Assembly (NCBI RefSeq): GCF_004684245.1
Contig: NZ_CP038452.1
Span: 124,001 to 188,000 of the forward strand
DNA from: Thermus caldilimi
GTDB taxonomy: Bacteria > Deinococcota > Deinococci > Deinococcales > Thermaceae
DNA: 64,000 bases
Reading direction: 5' to 3'
This document shows positions 39,544-48,465 of the stretch, piece by piece. The notes under the pieces are model-generated. The model was not told the DNA's origin. It was given only the letters and a program-made list of their open reading frames with translations, and did no database searches. The translations under genes were made by a program, and so were the position numbers. The stretch's first letter is position 1; every line of letters begins with the position of its first letter.

Positions 39544-40509
39544 ATGGTGGATGTGCTGGTGGTGGGGGCGGGGCCTGTAGGGCTGGCGGCGGCCCTCGAG
39601 GCCAAGCGCCAGGGCCTGAGCCACCTGATCCTGGAAAGGGGCACGGTGGCGGAGACCCTCTACCGTTTTCCCCGGCAGATGGTCTTCTTCTCCGAGGCCA
39701 AAAACATCGAGATCGGAGGCCATCCCCTGGTGTCCCAGGGGCCCAAGCCCACCCGCCTCGAGGCGCTCCTCTACTACCAGAAGGTGGCGGAACGCGAGGG
39801 GCTTCGGGTCCTCACCTATACGGAGGCGGTGGGTGTGGAAGGGGAGGAGGGCGCCTTTAAGGTCTTGGCCCGGGACCGGTTTGGGGAGAAGGCTTTCCCT
39901 GCCCGGTACGTGGTGGTGGCCACGGGCTACTTTGGGAACCCTAACCGCTTAGGGGTGCCGGGGGAGGACCTGCCGCACGTGCTGTACCGCTACGAGGAGG
40001 CAGCCCCCTTCTTCGGCCGCAAGGTGGCGGTGGTGGGGGGGAGCAACTCGGCGGTGGAGGTGGCCTTGGACCTGTACCGGGGCGGGGCCCAGGTGGCCTT
40101 GGTCCACCGGGGCAAGTGGGTGCGCCCCAGCGTGAAGTACTGGCTCCTTCCCGACTTCGAAAACCGGGTGAAGGAGGGGAGCATTCTGGCGGTGATGGAG
40201 GCCAGGGTCAAAGCCATCACCCCGGAGGGCCTCGTCCTGGAAAGACCCCAAGGGGAGGAGTTCTTGGAGGCCGACTTCGTCCTGGTCCAGATCGGCTACC
40301 GGGCGGAAGACCATCTCCTTAGGAGGGCGGGGGTGCGCTACGAGGGGGAGAAACCCTGGCTTTCCCCGGAATGGGAAACCTCCCGCAAGGGGCTTTTTGC
40401 CATCGGCTCCAGTGCCTTTGGGCCGGACACCCGCACGGTGTTTATCGAAAACGGCCGGGAGCACGCAAGGGTGGCCATAGCCGCCATCGCCCGCCGCTTG
40501 GGCTCTTGA
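39544..40509 (+). CDS. ypdA: YpdA-family putative bacillithiol disulfide reductase
   Basis: 321 residues, two-Rossmann FAD/NAD(P) enzyme without the CxxC of thioredoxin reductase. FAD site VVGAGPVGLAAALEA at residue ~6, ERGTVAETLYRFPRQMVFFS (a YpdA-specific N-terminal segment), and NADPH site VVGGSNSAVEVALDLYRGG near residue 160. YpdA recycles bacillithiol disulfide in Firmicutes; bshB1 in this window supports the same chemistry here. TAAACT (39531-39536) ends 7 nt before the ATG, leaderless. Confidence 0.9.
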   Translation: MVDVLVVGAGPVGLAAALEAKRQGLSHLILERGTVAETLYRFPRQMVFFSEAKNIEIGGHPLVSQGPKPTRLEALLYYQKVAEREGLRVLTYTEAVGVEGEEGAFKVLARDRFGEKAFPARYVVVATGYFGNPNRLGVPGEDLPHVLYRYEEAAPFFGRKVAVVGGSNSAVEVALDLYRGGAQVALVHRGKWVRPSVKYWLLPDFENRVKEGSILAVMEARVKAITPEGLVLERPQGEEFLEADFVLVQIGYRAEDHLLRRAGVRYEGEKPWLSPEWETSRKGLFAIGSSAFGPDTRTVFIENGREHARVAIAAIARRLGS

Positions 40510-40534
40510 CACCCTTCACAAAGGGGGCTAGGAT
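40506..40534 (+). promoter_or_regulatory. ilvBNC promoter (TTGACA-17-TAGGAT)
   Basis: A perfect TTGACA -35 (40506-40511) and TAGGAT -10 (40529-40534) are separated by 17 nt, the best sigma-A promoter in the window. It overlaps the ypdA stop and begins transcription just before the leader peptide ATG at 40545. Confidence 0.85.
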
Positions 40535-40544
40535 AAAGCCCAAG

Positions 40545-40613
40545 ATGCGCTTCGGCCTCGTCCTATCCCTAGGCCTGGTCCTAATCGTAGGGCCAGCGGG
40601 GGGTAGGGTGTAG
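40545..40613 (+). CDS. Branched-chain leader peptide (attenuator ORF)
   Basis: 22 codons, MRFGLVLSLGLVLIVGPAGG plus RV: five Leu, four Val and one Ile, ten of 22. Three of the Leu codons are CTA, uncommon in this GC-rich genome, so the ribosome would pause when Leu-tRNA is scarce. It begins about 10 nt after the -10 box. The final codons (GCG GGG GGT) hold the antiterminator arm, so a ribosome finishing at TAG 40611 would cover it. Confidence 0.85.
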   Translation: MRFGLVLSLGLVLIVGPAGGRV

Positions 40614-40661
40614 CGTTTTAGGGCGCATCCAAGACCCCCCGGAGAATCCGGGGGGTCTTGG
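40597..40661 (+). promoter_or_regulatory. ilvBNC transcription attenuator (antiterminator and terminator)
   Basis: Terminator: CCAAGACCCCCCGGA (40629-40643) pairs perfectly with TCCGGGGGGTCTTGG (40647-40661), 15 bp with a GAA loop, then TTT. Antiterminator: CGGGGGGT (40597-40604), inside the leader peptide, is complementary to ACCCCCCG (40634-40641) in the terminator's left arm. The two are mutually exclusive. AGGAGG for ilvB follows at 40665. Confidence 0.85.
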
Positions 40662-40675
40662 TTTAGGAGGGGGAG

Positions 40676-42364
40676 ATGAAGGGAGCGGAGGCACTTTTGA
40701 AAGCGCTGGAGCGGGAAGGGGTGGAGGTCATCTTCGGCCACCCGGGTGGGGCCATCATGCCCGTCTACGATGCCCTTTACGACAGCGGGATCCGCCACAT
40801 CCTGGTGCGGCACGAACAAGGGGGAGTCCACGCCGCCACCGCCTACGCTCGGGCTTCGGGCAAGGTGGGGGTGGTGATGGCCACCAGCGGTCCCGGGGCC
40901 TTGAACCTGGTGACCGGCCTGGCGGATGCCTACATGGACTCTACCCCCGTGGTGGCCATCACCGGGAACGTGCCCCGGAGCCTCATCGGTACCGACGCCT
41001 TCCAGGAGGCGGACGTCACCGGGGTCACCATGCCCATCACCAAGCACAACTACCTGGTGCAGGAGGCGAACGACATCCCCGGGGTGGTGCGGGAGGCCTT
41101 CCACATCGCCTCGAGCGGGAGGCCGGGGCCGGTGCTGATCGATCTGCCCAAGGATGTGCAGCTGGCGGAATTCACCGGTACCTTTGATGTGGAGCTGGAC
41201 CTTCCCGGGTACAAGCCCACCACCAGGGGCCACCCCAAGCAGATCGAGCGGGCCCTCGAGGCCCTGGAGAAGGCGGAAAGGCCCATCCTCATGGTGGGGG
41301 GTGGGGCCCAGCACGCCCACGGGGAGCTTCTGGCCTTCGCGGAAAGGACGGGAATCCCCGTGATCACCACCCTCATGGGCCTGGGGGCTTTCCCTGGCAA
41401 TCACCCCCTTTGGCTGGGGATGCCGGGCATGCACGGCACCGTGGCCGCTAACCGGGCCATCCACCATGCGGACGTGATCCTGGCCATCGGCCTCCGCTTT
41501 GACGACCGGGTCACGGGGAAGGTTTCCCGTTTTGCCCCCCATGCCCACACCATCATCCACGTGGACATCGACCCGGCGGAGATCGGGAAGCTGGTGCGGA
41601 CCCACATTCCCATCGTGGGGGATGCCCGCTTTGTGCTTCGGGAGATGCTGAAAGGGGCTAAGCCCCTGAAGCTGGCCTCCTGGTGGCGGCAACTGGAGGA
41701 GTGGCGCACCCGCTACCCCTTGCGCTGGAAACCCAGGCCCCACTTGCAGAGCCAGGAGGTCATCAAGGCCTTCGCCGAGGCCACGGGGGGGCATGCCATC
41801 GTCACCACCGGGGTGGGGCAGCACCAGATGTTCGCCGCCCAGTTCTTTCCCGTGACCCGGCCGAGGAGCTTCATCACCTCTGGGGGCTTGGGCACCATGG
41901 GGGTGGGCCTGCCCTTCGCCATCGGGGCCAAGGTGGCCCGGCCGGAGGAACTGGTCATCGACTTCGACGGGGACGGTTCCTTCCAGATGACCCTCCAGGA
42001 GCTGGCCACCTTGGTGAAGTACAAGCTGGACGTGAAGGTGGTGGTTCTGAATAACGGCTATCTGGGCATGGTGCGCCAGTGGCAGGACCTCTTCCACGCC
42101 AGGCGCTACTCCGAGGTCTACCTGGCGGACTCCAACCCCGATTTCGCCCGCCTGGCGGAGGCCTACGGCATCAAGGGGGTCAGGGTGGAGCGCAAGGAGG
42201 ATCTGATGAAAGGAGTGGAAGCCGTGCTTTCCACCGATGGGCCCGTGGTGGCGGAGTTCAAGGTCTACCACGAGGAAGGGGTCTTCCCCATGATCCCCGC
42301 GGGGGGTGCGGCGGAGGACATGATCCTGGAACACCCGGCGGAAAGGGAGGAGGTGGAGGCGTGA
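40676..42364 (+). CDS. ilvB: Acetolactate synthase, large (catalytic) subunit
   Basis: 562 residues, ThDP enzyme. Catalytic Glu region in VRHEQGGVHAATAYARASGK (~45), Rossmann-like central domain (LGMPGMHGTVAANRAI), and the ThDP motif DFDGDGSFQMTLQEL near 428 with NNGYLGMVRQWQ. It condenses pyruvate (or 2-ketobutyrate) in Val, Leu and Ile synthesis. First structural gene after the attenuator; overlaps ilvN by 4 nt. Confidence 0.97.
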   Translation: MKGAEALLKALEREGVEVIFGHPGGAIMPVYDALYDSGIRHILVRHEQGGVHAATAYARASGKVGVVMATSGPGALNLVTGLADAYMDSTPVVAITGNVPRSLIGTDAFQEADVTGVTMPITKHNYLVQEANDIPGVVREAFHIASSGRPGPVLIDLPKDVQLAEFTGTFDVELDLPGYKPTTRGHPKQIERALEALEKAERPILMVGGGAQHAHGELLAFAERTGIPVITTLMGLGAFPGNHPLWLGMPGMHGTVAANRAIHHADVILAIGLRFDDRVTGKVSRFAPHAHTIIHVDIDPAEIGKLVRTHIPIVGDARFVLREMLKGAKPLKLASWWRQLEEWRTRYPLRWKPRPHLQSQEVIKAFAEATGGHAIVTTGVGQHQMFAAQFFPVTRPRSFITSGGLGTMGVGLPFAIGAKVARPEELVIDFDGDGSFQMTLQELATLVKYKLDVKVVVLNNGYLGMVRQWQDLFHARRYSEVYLADSNPDFARLAEAYGIKGVRVERKEDLMKGVEAVLSTDGPVVAEFKVYHEEGVFPMIPAGGAAEDMILEHPAEREEVEA

Positions 42365-42873
42365 GGCACGTGATCTCCGTGTTGGTGCAGGACCACCCCC
42401 GGGTTTTGAACCGCATCACGGGCCTTTTCGCCCGCCGGGGCTTCAACCTGGAGAGCCTGGCGGTGGGGACCACCCATGTGCCGGGGCTTTCCCGCATCAG
42501 CCTGGTGGTCTCGGGGGACGACCGCACCCTGGAGCAGGTGGAAAAACAGCTGAACCGCCTGATCGAGGTTTTGAAGGTGACGGACCACGCCGAGCCCCAT
42601 GTGGAGCGGGAGCTGGCCCTGGTAAAGGTCCACGTGGCCGGGGTGGAGGAAAGATTGGCGGTGAAGGACATCCAGGAAGCCTTCCGGGCCCGGGTGGTGG
42701 ATGTGGCCCAGAAAAGCCTGATCCTGGAGCTCACCGGGGACTCCAAGAAGATAGACTCCTTCATCGAGGCCCTTAGGCCTTACGGGATCCTCGAGGTCAT
42801 GCGCACCGGAGCGGTGGCCATGAGCCGCGGGGAGCGCACCCTTAAGGTCAGGGAAAAACGGGAGGCGGTATGA
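42361..42873 (+). CDS. ilvN: Acetolactate synthase, small (regulatory) subunit
   Basis: 170 residues. N-terminal ACT domain ([21 protein letters not shown]) with the valine-binding-type [12 protein letters not shown], and a C-terminal ALS_ss domain ([21 protein letters not shown]). GTG 42361 overlaps the ilvB TGA, so the subunits are coupled. Confers valine feedback and stimulates IlvB. Overlaps ilvC by 4 nt. Confidence 0.96.
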   Translation: MRHVISVLVQDHPRVLNRITGLFARRGFNLESLAVGTTHVPGLSRISLVVSGDDRTLEQVEKQLNRLIEVLKVTDHAEPHVERELALVKVHVAGVEERLAVKDIQEAFRARVVDVAQKSLILELTGDSKKIDSFIEALRPYGILEVMRTGAVAMSRGERTLKVREKREAV

Positions 42874-43883
42874 AGATCTACTACGAGCACGACGCGGATC
42901 TGGGGTTCATCCAAGGCAAGAAGGTGGCGGTGCTGGGCTTCGGCTCCCAGGGGCACGCCCACGCCTTGAACCTTAAGGAGTCGGGGGTGGACGTGCGGGT
43001 GGGGCTTAGGCCCGGGTCTAAAAGCGCCGCCAAGGCGGAGGCCATGGGCCTTAGGGTCCTTTCCGTGGCCGAGGCGGTGCGGGAGGCGGACATCGTGATG
43101 GTCCTCCTTCCCGACGAGACCCAGGGCCGGGTTTACCGGGAGGAGATCGAGCCCAACCTTAAGGAGGGGGCAGCTTTGGCCTTCGCCCACGGCTTCAACA
43201 TCCACTTCGGCCAGATCAAGCCCAGGCGGGACCTGGACGTCTGGATGGTGGCCCCTAAGGGGCCTGGCCACCTGGTGCGGAGCGAGTACGTGAAGGGAAG
43301 TGGGGTGCCGGCTCTGGTGGCCGTGCACCAGGATGCTTCGGGTTCGGCCTTCCCCACCGCCTTGGCCTACGCCAAGGCCATAGGGGCGGCCCGGGCTGGG
43401 GTCATCCCCACCACCTTCAAGGACGAAACGGAAACCGACCTCTTCGGGGAGCAGGCGGTGCTTTGCGGGGGGCTTACCCGGCTCATCCAGGCGGGGTTTG
43501 AAACCCTGGTGGAGGCGGGCTACCCTCCGGAGATGGCCTACTTTGAAACGGTGCACGAGGTGAAGCTCATTGTGGACCTCATCTACGAGGCGGGCTTCGC
43601 CGGGATGCGCTACTCCATCTCCAATACCGCCGAGTACGGGGATTACACCCGGGGCGAGGTTTCGGTGCCGGTGGAGGAAACCAAGAAGCGCATGCGGGAG
43701 ATCCTCCGGCAGATCCAGTCCGGGGAGTTCGCCCGGGAGTGGATGCTGGAAAACCAGGTGGGCCAGCCGGTCTTAGAGGCGAACCGCAAGCGCTGGAAGG
43801 AGCACCCCATCGAGGAGGTGGGGGCGAGGCTTCGGGCCATGATGCCCTTCCTGCGGGCAAGGGTATTGGAGGAGGTAGGCTAG
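42870..43883 (+). CDS. ilvC: Ketol-acid reductoisomerase
   Basis: 337 residues, class I. NADPH site [21 protein letters not shown] near residue 18, [21 protein letters not shown] (~130), and the Mg-binding acidic motif [15 protein letters not shown] (~188). Converts acetolactate to dihydroxyisovalerate. Start overlaps ilvN by 4 nt. Confidence 0.97.
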   Translation: MKIYYEHDADLGFIQGKKVAVLGFGSQGHAHALNLKESGVDVRVGLRPGSKSAAKAEAMGLRVLSVAEAVREADIVMVLLPDETQGRVYREEIEPNLKEGAALAFAHGFNIHFGQIKPRRDLDVWMVAPKGPGHLVRSEYVKGSGVPALVAVHQDASGSAFPTALAYAKAIGAARAGVIPTTFKDETETDLFGEQAVLCGGLTRLIQAGFETLVEAGYPPEMAYFETVHEVKLIVDLIYEAGFAGMRYSISNTAEYGDYTRGEVSVPVEETKKRMREILRQIQSGEFAREWMLENQVGQPVLEANRKRWKEHPIEEVGARLRAMMPFLRARVLEEVG

Positions 43884-43895
43884 GTGGGTACCAAG

Positions 43896-43916
43896 GGCCC
43901 CCCAATCTGGGGGGCC
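43896..43916 (+). terminator. Hairpin between ilvC and leuA
   Basis: A 9-bp stem GGCCCCCCA / TGGGGGGCC with an ATC loop, then TAGTGCGTTTTAGGG. The 11-mer GCGTTTTAGGG (43921-43931) also occurs in the ilvB leader (40613-40623). It could be an intercistronic terminator or processing site. Confidence 0.65.
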
Positions 43917-43940
43917 TAGTGCGTTTTAGGGAGGGAGAAG

Positions 43941-45497
43941 ATGGAAAGGCACATCCGCATCTTTGACACCACGCTTAGGGATGGGGAGCAGAGCCCAGGG
44001 GTGGCCCTTTCCCTGGACCAGAAGCTGGAGATCGCCCACGCCTTGGCCCGACTCAACGTGGACATCATCGAGGCGGGCTTCCCCGTATCCGGGCCCTTGG
44101 AGTTTGAGGCGGTAAGGCGGATCGCTGAGGAGGTAAGGGGCCCCATCATCGCCGCCTTGGCCCGCACCCACACCCTGGACATCGACCAGGCGGCCAAGGC
44201 CCTGGAGAAGGCGGAAAAACCCCGCATCCACGTCTTCACCTCGGCTTCCAAGATCCACCTCGAGTACATGCTGAAGAAAACCGAGGAGGAGGTCTTGGAG
44301 ATGGCGGACAAGATGGTCCGCTACGCCAGGAGGTACGTGGACGACGTGGAGTTTTCCGCCCAGGACGTGATGCGGGCGGACTGGGACTTCGTGAAGCGCC
44401 TCTACGAGGTGGCCATCGAGGCCGGGGCCACCACCATCAACATCCCCGATACCACGGGCTACGGCACCCCCGGGGAGTATGGGGCCTTGATCCGGCGCAT
44501 CCGGGATGAGGTGGTGCGGGGTAGGGATGTGATCATCTCCACCCACACCCACGACGACCTGGGCCTGGCCACCGCCAACGCCCTGGCGGGCATCGAGAAC
44601 GGGGCGGGGCAGGTGGAGTGCACCATCAATGGCATCGGGGAGCGGGCGGGCAACACCTCCTTGGAGGAAGTGGTCATGGCCCTTTACGTGCGCCGGGACT
44701 GGTACAAGGCCAAAACCCAGATCAACACCCGGGAGATCTACCGGGTTTCCCGCCTGGTGGAGCGCTACACCGGGATGCCCGTGCCCCCCAACAAGGCCAT
44801 CGTGGGGGATAACGCCTTTGCCCACGAGTCGGGGATCCACCAGGATGGCGTCCTGAAGCACCGCTCCACCTACGAGATCATGGACGCCGAGCTCATCGGC
44901 AGGCGCCCTGCCGTGATCGTGCTGGGCAAGCACTCCGGGCGGGCGGCCTTCAAGAAGGCCCTCGAGGACCTGGGCTATAAGGACCTCACGGAAGAGCAGC
45001 TTAAGGTGCTCTTCTCCCGCTTCAAGGAGATCGCCGAGAAGAAGGGACCTTTGTCCGCCGAGGAGCTTCAGGCCCTGGTGGAAAGCGAACGGGAGCCCGC
45101 TTCCCAGTTCTTCGCCCTGGAGCACGTGCAGTTCTTCTCGGGCTCGGGACTTCTGCCCACGGCCACGGTGAAGGTGAGGACCCCGGATGGGGAAAGGGTG
45201 GCCACGCACACCGGGGATGGGCCGGTGGATGCCGTGTACAAGGCCATTCAGGACGCCATTGGCCTCAGGCCCGAGCTGGAGCTCTACCGGGTGGAGGCCA
45301 TCACGGGTTCCACCGAGGCCCTGGGCCAGGTGACGGTGAGGCTCCGCCTGGGGGAGCTCCAGGCGGTGGGGGTGGGGGTATCCCCCGACATCATTGAGGC
45401 CTCGGCCCTGGCCTTCCTGGACGCCGCCGGCAAGCTGGCGAGCGGCCGTGCCACCCGCCATCCACCCTCCATCGAGGAGGTCCAGCGGGGAGTCTAG
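43941..45497 (+). CDS. leuA: 2-isopropylmalate synthase
   Basis: 518 residues. HMGL-like TIM barrel with IFDTTLRDGEQSPGV at the start, HTHDDLGLATANAL metal-binding motif near residue 200, and NGIGERAGNTSLEEV. The C-terminal LeuA allosteric domain (FSGSGLLPTATVKVRT onwards) is present, so leucine feedback is expected. GGGAGGGAG precedes the ATG. Part of the ilv-leu cluster, separated from ilvC by a hairpin. Confidence 0.95.
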   Translation: MERHIRIFDTTLRDGEQSPGVALSLDQKLEIAHALARLNVDIIEAGFPVSGPLEFEAVRRIAEEVRGPIIAALARTHTLDIDQAAKALEKAEKPRIHVFTSASKIHLEYMLKKTEEEVLEMADKMVRYARRYVDDVEFSAQDVMRADWDFVKRLYEVAIEAGATTINIPDTTGYGTPGEYGALIRRIRDEVVRGRDVIISTHTHDDLGLATANALAGIENGAGQVECTINGIGERAGNTSLEEVVMALYVRRDWYKAKTQINTREIYRVSRLVERYTGMPVPPNKAIVGDNAFAHESGIHQDGVLKHRSTYEIMDAELIGRRPAVIVLGKHSGRAAFKKALEDLGYKDLTEEQLKVLFSRFKEIAEKKGPLSAEELQALVESEREPASQFFALEHVQFFSGSGLLPTATVKVRTPDGERVATHTGDGPVDAVYKAIQDAIGLRPELELYRVEAITGSTEALGQVTVRLRLGELQAVGVGVSPDIIEASALAFLDAAGKLASGRATRHPPSIEEVQRGV

Positions 45498-45502
45498 TCC
45501 CA

Positions 45503-45529
45503 CCCCACCCTGGTCACCCCAGGGTGGGG
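45503..45529 (+). terminator. leuA terminator hairpin
   Basis: An 11-bp stem CCCCACCCTGG / CCAGGGTGGGG with a 5-nt loop, 5 nt after the leuA stop. The core CCACCCTGG/CCAGGGTGG matches the malQ-sucD terminator. A TT and mixed sequence follow. Confidence 0.75.
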
Positions 45530-45592
45530 GTTCCAGGAAGGGGAGTTTGGCTTAGCGAGGAAGGGCATAAGGCTGCCCAAGGGGATGAAGAG

Positions 45593-47176
45593 ATGGTGGA
45601 GATCCTAGACACCACCCTCAGGGACGGGACACAGGGGGAAGGCATCAGCCTTTCCGTGGACGATAAGGTGGCCATCGCCAAACGCCTGGCGGCCTTCGGC
45701 GTACACCTCATCGAGGGAGGTTGGCCGGGGTCCAATCCCAAGGACGCCGAGTTTTTCCAGCGCATGAAGGGGGTGGACCTGGGGGAGGCCAAGCTTTCCG
45801 CCTTCGGGGCCACCCGTAGGAAGGGGCTTTTGCCGGAGGAGGACCCTTCGGTTCTGGCCCTGTTGGAGGCGGAAACCCCGGTGGTGGTCCTCTTCGGCAA
45901 GAGCTGGACCCTGCATGTCCTCGAGGCTCTGGAAACCACTTTGGAGGAAAACCTCCGCATGATCCAGGACACCGTGGCCTTCTTCGTCCGGCGGGGGAAG
46001 CGGGTGGTCTACGACGCCGAGCACTTCTTTGACGGGTACAAGGAGGACCCCGGCTACGCCCTGGCCACCCTGGAGGCGGCGGCCGAAGGGGGAGCGGACA
46101 CCCTGGTCCTTTGCGACACCAACGGGGGCACCCTGCCCGAGGAGGTCTACGCCATCACCAAGGCGGTGGTGGAGCGCTTTCCCCACCTGCGGATCGGCAT
46201 CCACCCCCACAACGACGCCGAGCTGGCGGTGGCCAACGCCCTGGCGGCGGTGCGGGCCGGGGCCACCCACGCCCAAGGCACCATCAACGGCTACGGGGAG
46301 CGCTGCGGCAACCTGAACCTGACCAGCTTCCTCCCCACCCTGGTCTTCAAGTACGGCATTCCCGCCATTCCCCAGGAGAGGCTTAAAGGGTTAAAGGAGC
46401 TTTCCCACTTCGTGGACGAGAGGGCCAACCAGACCCCCAACCGCCGGGCTCCCTACGTGGGGGAGTCAGCCTTCGCGCACAAGGCGGGGGTGCACGTCTC
46501 CGCCGTCTTGAAGAACCCCCGCACCTACGAGCACATTCCTCCGGAGTGGGTGGGGAATAGCCGCCGCTTCCTGGTGTCCGATGTGGCGGGCCGTTCCAAC
46601 CTCCTGGCCAAGCTGCAGGAGCTGGGGGTGGATCTTTCCAAGGAGGAGGCCAAGCGCTTGTTGGACGAGGTCAAGGCCCTGGAGTACGAGGGCTACGCCT
46701 TCGAGGGGGCGGAGGCCAGCTTCTACCTCCTGGCCCACCGCCTGAAGGGGGGGAGCCTGCCCTTCAGCGTGGAGGGGTTTTCCGTCTTCGTCCACGGAAG
46801 CGGCCTGGACACCGCCTGGGCCGAGGCCACGGTGCGGGTTCGGGTGGGGGAGAGCCTGCAGCACACCGCAGCGGAAAGCCCCTCGGGGCCGGTTTCCGCC
46901 CTGGACAGGGCCTTCCGCAAGGCGGTGTTGCAGTTTTACCCGGAGCTTTCCGATGTGGAGCTCACCGATTACAAGGTGCGCATCCTCTCCGGCCAGGAGT
47001 CGGGGACCAACTCCGGGGTGCGGGTGATGATCGAGATGAAGCGGGGGGAGGAGCGCTTCGCCACCGTGGGGGCCAGTGAGAACATCCTCGAGGCCTCCTT
47101 GAAGGCCCTCACCGACGGCTACGCCTACGCCCTCCTCCACCCGAGCCTCAAGGAGATGGTGCCCAGGGCAGGCTGA
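45593..47176 (+). CDS. cimA: (R)-citramalate synthase
   Basis: 527 residues. HMGL-like barrel with ILDTTLRDGTQGEGISLSVD and the CimA-type substrate segment LIEGGWPGSNPKD, HPHNDAELAVANAL metal motif (~202) and a C-terminal LeuA-type regulatory domain. Makes citramalate from pyruvate and acetyl-CoA, feeding isoleucine synthesis without threonine. ATG 45593 chosen because the upstream in-frame stretch crosses the leuA terminator. Its 3' end overlaps the convergent Uma2 gene by 29 nt. Confidence 0.93.
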   Translation: MVEILDTTLRDGTQGEGISLSVDDKVAIAKRLAAFGVHLIEGGWPGSNPKDAEFFQRMKGVDLGEAKLSAFGATRRKGLLPEEDPSVLALLEAETPVVVLFGKSWTLHVLEALETTLEENLRMIQDTVAFFVRRGKRVVYDAEHFFDGYKEDPGYALATLEAAAEGGADTLVLCDTNGGTLPEEVYAITKAVVERFPHLRIGIHPHNDAELAVANALAAVRAGATHAQGTINGYGERCGNLNLTSFLPTLVFKYGIPAIPQERLKGLKELSHFVDERANQTPNRRAPYVGESAFAHKAGVHVSAVLKNPRTYEHIPPEWVGNSRRFLVSDVAGRSNLLAKLQELGVDLSKEEAKRLLDEVKALEYEGYAFEGAEASFYLLAHRLKGGSLPFSVEGFSVFVHGSGLDTAWAEATVRVRVGESLQHTAAESPSGPVSALDRAFRKAVLQFYPELSDVELTDYKVRILSGQESGTNSGVRVMIEMKRGEERFATVGASENILEASLKALTDGYAYALLHPSLKEMVPRAG

Positions 47177-47681
47177 TCTCGGGGAAGGCCAAGGGGCTTA
47201 CGGGCTCGGAGGGGGAGAGGAGGCGGATGGACCGGTAGCGTCCCTCACGGGGCTCCCGGTAGACCTCGAGGAGGTCCTCCTTGAGGTTCACCAGCCAGAC
47301 CTCGGGGATCCCGGCCTCGGCATAAAGGGGAAGCTTTACCTCCCGGTCAAACTCCAAGGAGGTGTCGGCTACCTCCACGAGCAGAAGAACATCCTCAGGG
47401 CGGGGGAGCCGGCCCTCGTAGCGTTCCAAGGGGGGTTGAAGCACCAGGAGATCGGGTTCTGGCTCGGAATCCTCTGAAAGATGAAGGGGGGACTGCACCG
47501 CCACCAAGGCCTTGCCTTGGAGGGCCTCCTTCAACATGTGATCAAGGCGCATCGCCGCAAGAAAGTGCTTGGGTCCAATCGGGCTCATCTGGTAGACCTC
47601 TCCCCTTAGGAGCTCCACCCGGGGCACATCCCGGAAGGCCCGCTCAAACTCCTCCACGCGGAAGCGGTAGCGGGTGGCCAT
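47148..47681 (-). CDS. Uma2-family (DUF820) PD-(D/E)xK nuclease-like protein
   Basis: 177 residues. Uma2 pattern: RVELLRGEVYQMSPIGPKH near residue 20, SEPEPDLLVLQPP (acidic strand, ~75), LLLVEVADTSLEFDREVKLPLYAEAGIPEVWLV split over residues ~97-130 with the E...K core. These proteins are abundant in Thermus and cyanobacteria with unknown role. It converges on cimA and follows the ABC operon by 7 nt. Confidence 0.85.
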   Translation of the reverse strand: MATRYRFRVEEFERAFRDVPRVELLRGEVYQMSPIGPKHFLAAMRLDHMLKEALQGKALVAVQSPLHLSEDSEPEPDLLVLQPPLERYEGRLPRPEDVLLLVEVADTSLEFDREVKLPLYAEAGIPEVWLVNLKEDLLEVYREPREGRYRSIRLLSPSEPVSPLAFPEISLPWAPSP

Positions 47682-47688
47682 ACCCTCA

Positions 47689-48465
47689 TTATGCTCCTTG
47701 GCTCGAGTAGTGCCTTAGCCCCATGCGCCACAAGAGCCGCCAGAGGAGAAGAAAGGCTACGCCCCAGAAGAGCATCACCCAAACCCCCGGGAACAGATCC
47801 ACCTTTTGCCCGGCCAGGAGGGCTGCGGGCAGGTAGACCAGGTAGGGGAAGGGGGTGAGGAGGGCTAGGGTCCTTAGGGGCTCGGGGAAGACCTCGAGGG
47901 GGGCGATGGTGCCGGAGAGGAAGAGGTAGAGGAGGAAGAAGACCTCTTCCACCGAAACCGCCCGCTCCGTGAAGAAGGTGAGCATGGCGGTGGTGTACTG
48001 CATCAGGTAGCGGAGCAAAAAGGCCAAAAGGGTGAAAAGGAACCCCAGGAGGAAGGGGCCAGGTTCAGGCACAAAGCGGGCCTCGGGGAAGAGCCAGAAG
48101 AAGAGGAGGGTGAGGAGCACCACGAAGGGCAACCGGGCCAGGCGCTCGGCCACGTGGGCCGCCAGGTGGTCAAAAAAGGGGTCCAGGGGCCTTAAGAGCC
48201 GGAAGGAAAGCCGCCCTTCCACCACATCCCGCTCAAACTCCCACACCACCCAGACCACCGTGGCCTGGCGCACCAGGAAGACCATGAGGAAGTAACGGGC
48301 AAACTCCCCCGGGGACAGGGCAAACTCCCCGCCCCTGGCTGCCTCGGTCCAGACCCCGAGGAGGATCAGGGGCAAGGCCCCGGCCAGGGCCCAGAGGAAG
48401 AGCTCCGCCCGGTACTCCAGCATGTAGGCCAGGTAGACGGCGAGGAGGGTTTTGGCTTTCCTCAT
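47689..48465 (-). CDS. ABC-2 type permease (COG3694-like)
   Basis: 258 residues, six transmembrane helices; EFERDVVEGRLSFRLLRPLDPFFDHLA is the conserved cytoplasmic coupling segment of this family. It forms one half of the transporter with the divergent permease at 49518. Overlaps the ATPase gene stop by 4 nt. Confidence 0.85.
   Translation of the reverse strand: MRKAKTLLAVYLAYMLEYRAELFLWALAGALPLILLGVWTEAARGGEFALSPGEFARYFLMVFLVRQATVVWVVWEFERDVVEGRLSFRLLRPLDPFFDHLAAHVAERLARLPFVVLLTLLFFWLFPEARFVPEPGPFLLGFLFTLLAFLLRYLMQYTTAMLTFFTERAVSVEEVFFLLYLFLSGTIAPLEVFPEPLRTLALLTPFPYLVYLPAALLAGQKVDLFPGVWVMLFWGVAFLLLWRLLWRMGLRHYSSQGA

Noticed and set aside
43884-43919. Possible leader peptide before leuA (GTG...TAG, 11 codons)
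   Set aside because: It contains one Ile and no Leu or Val, has no clear promoter of its own, and only overlaps the hairpin by chance.
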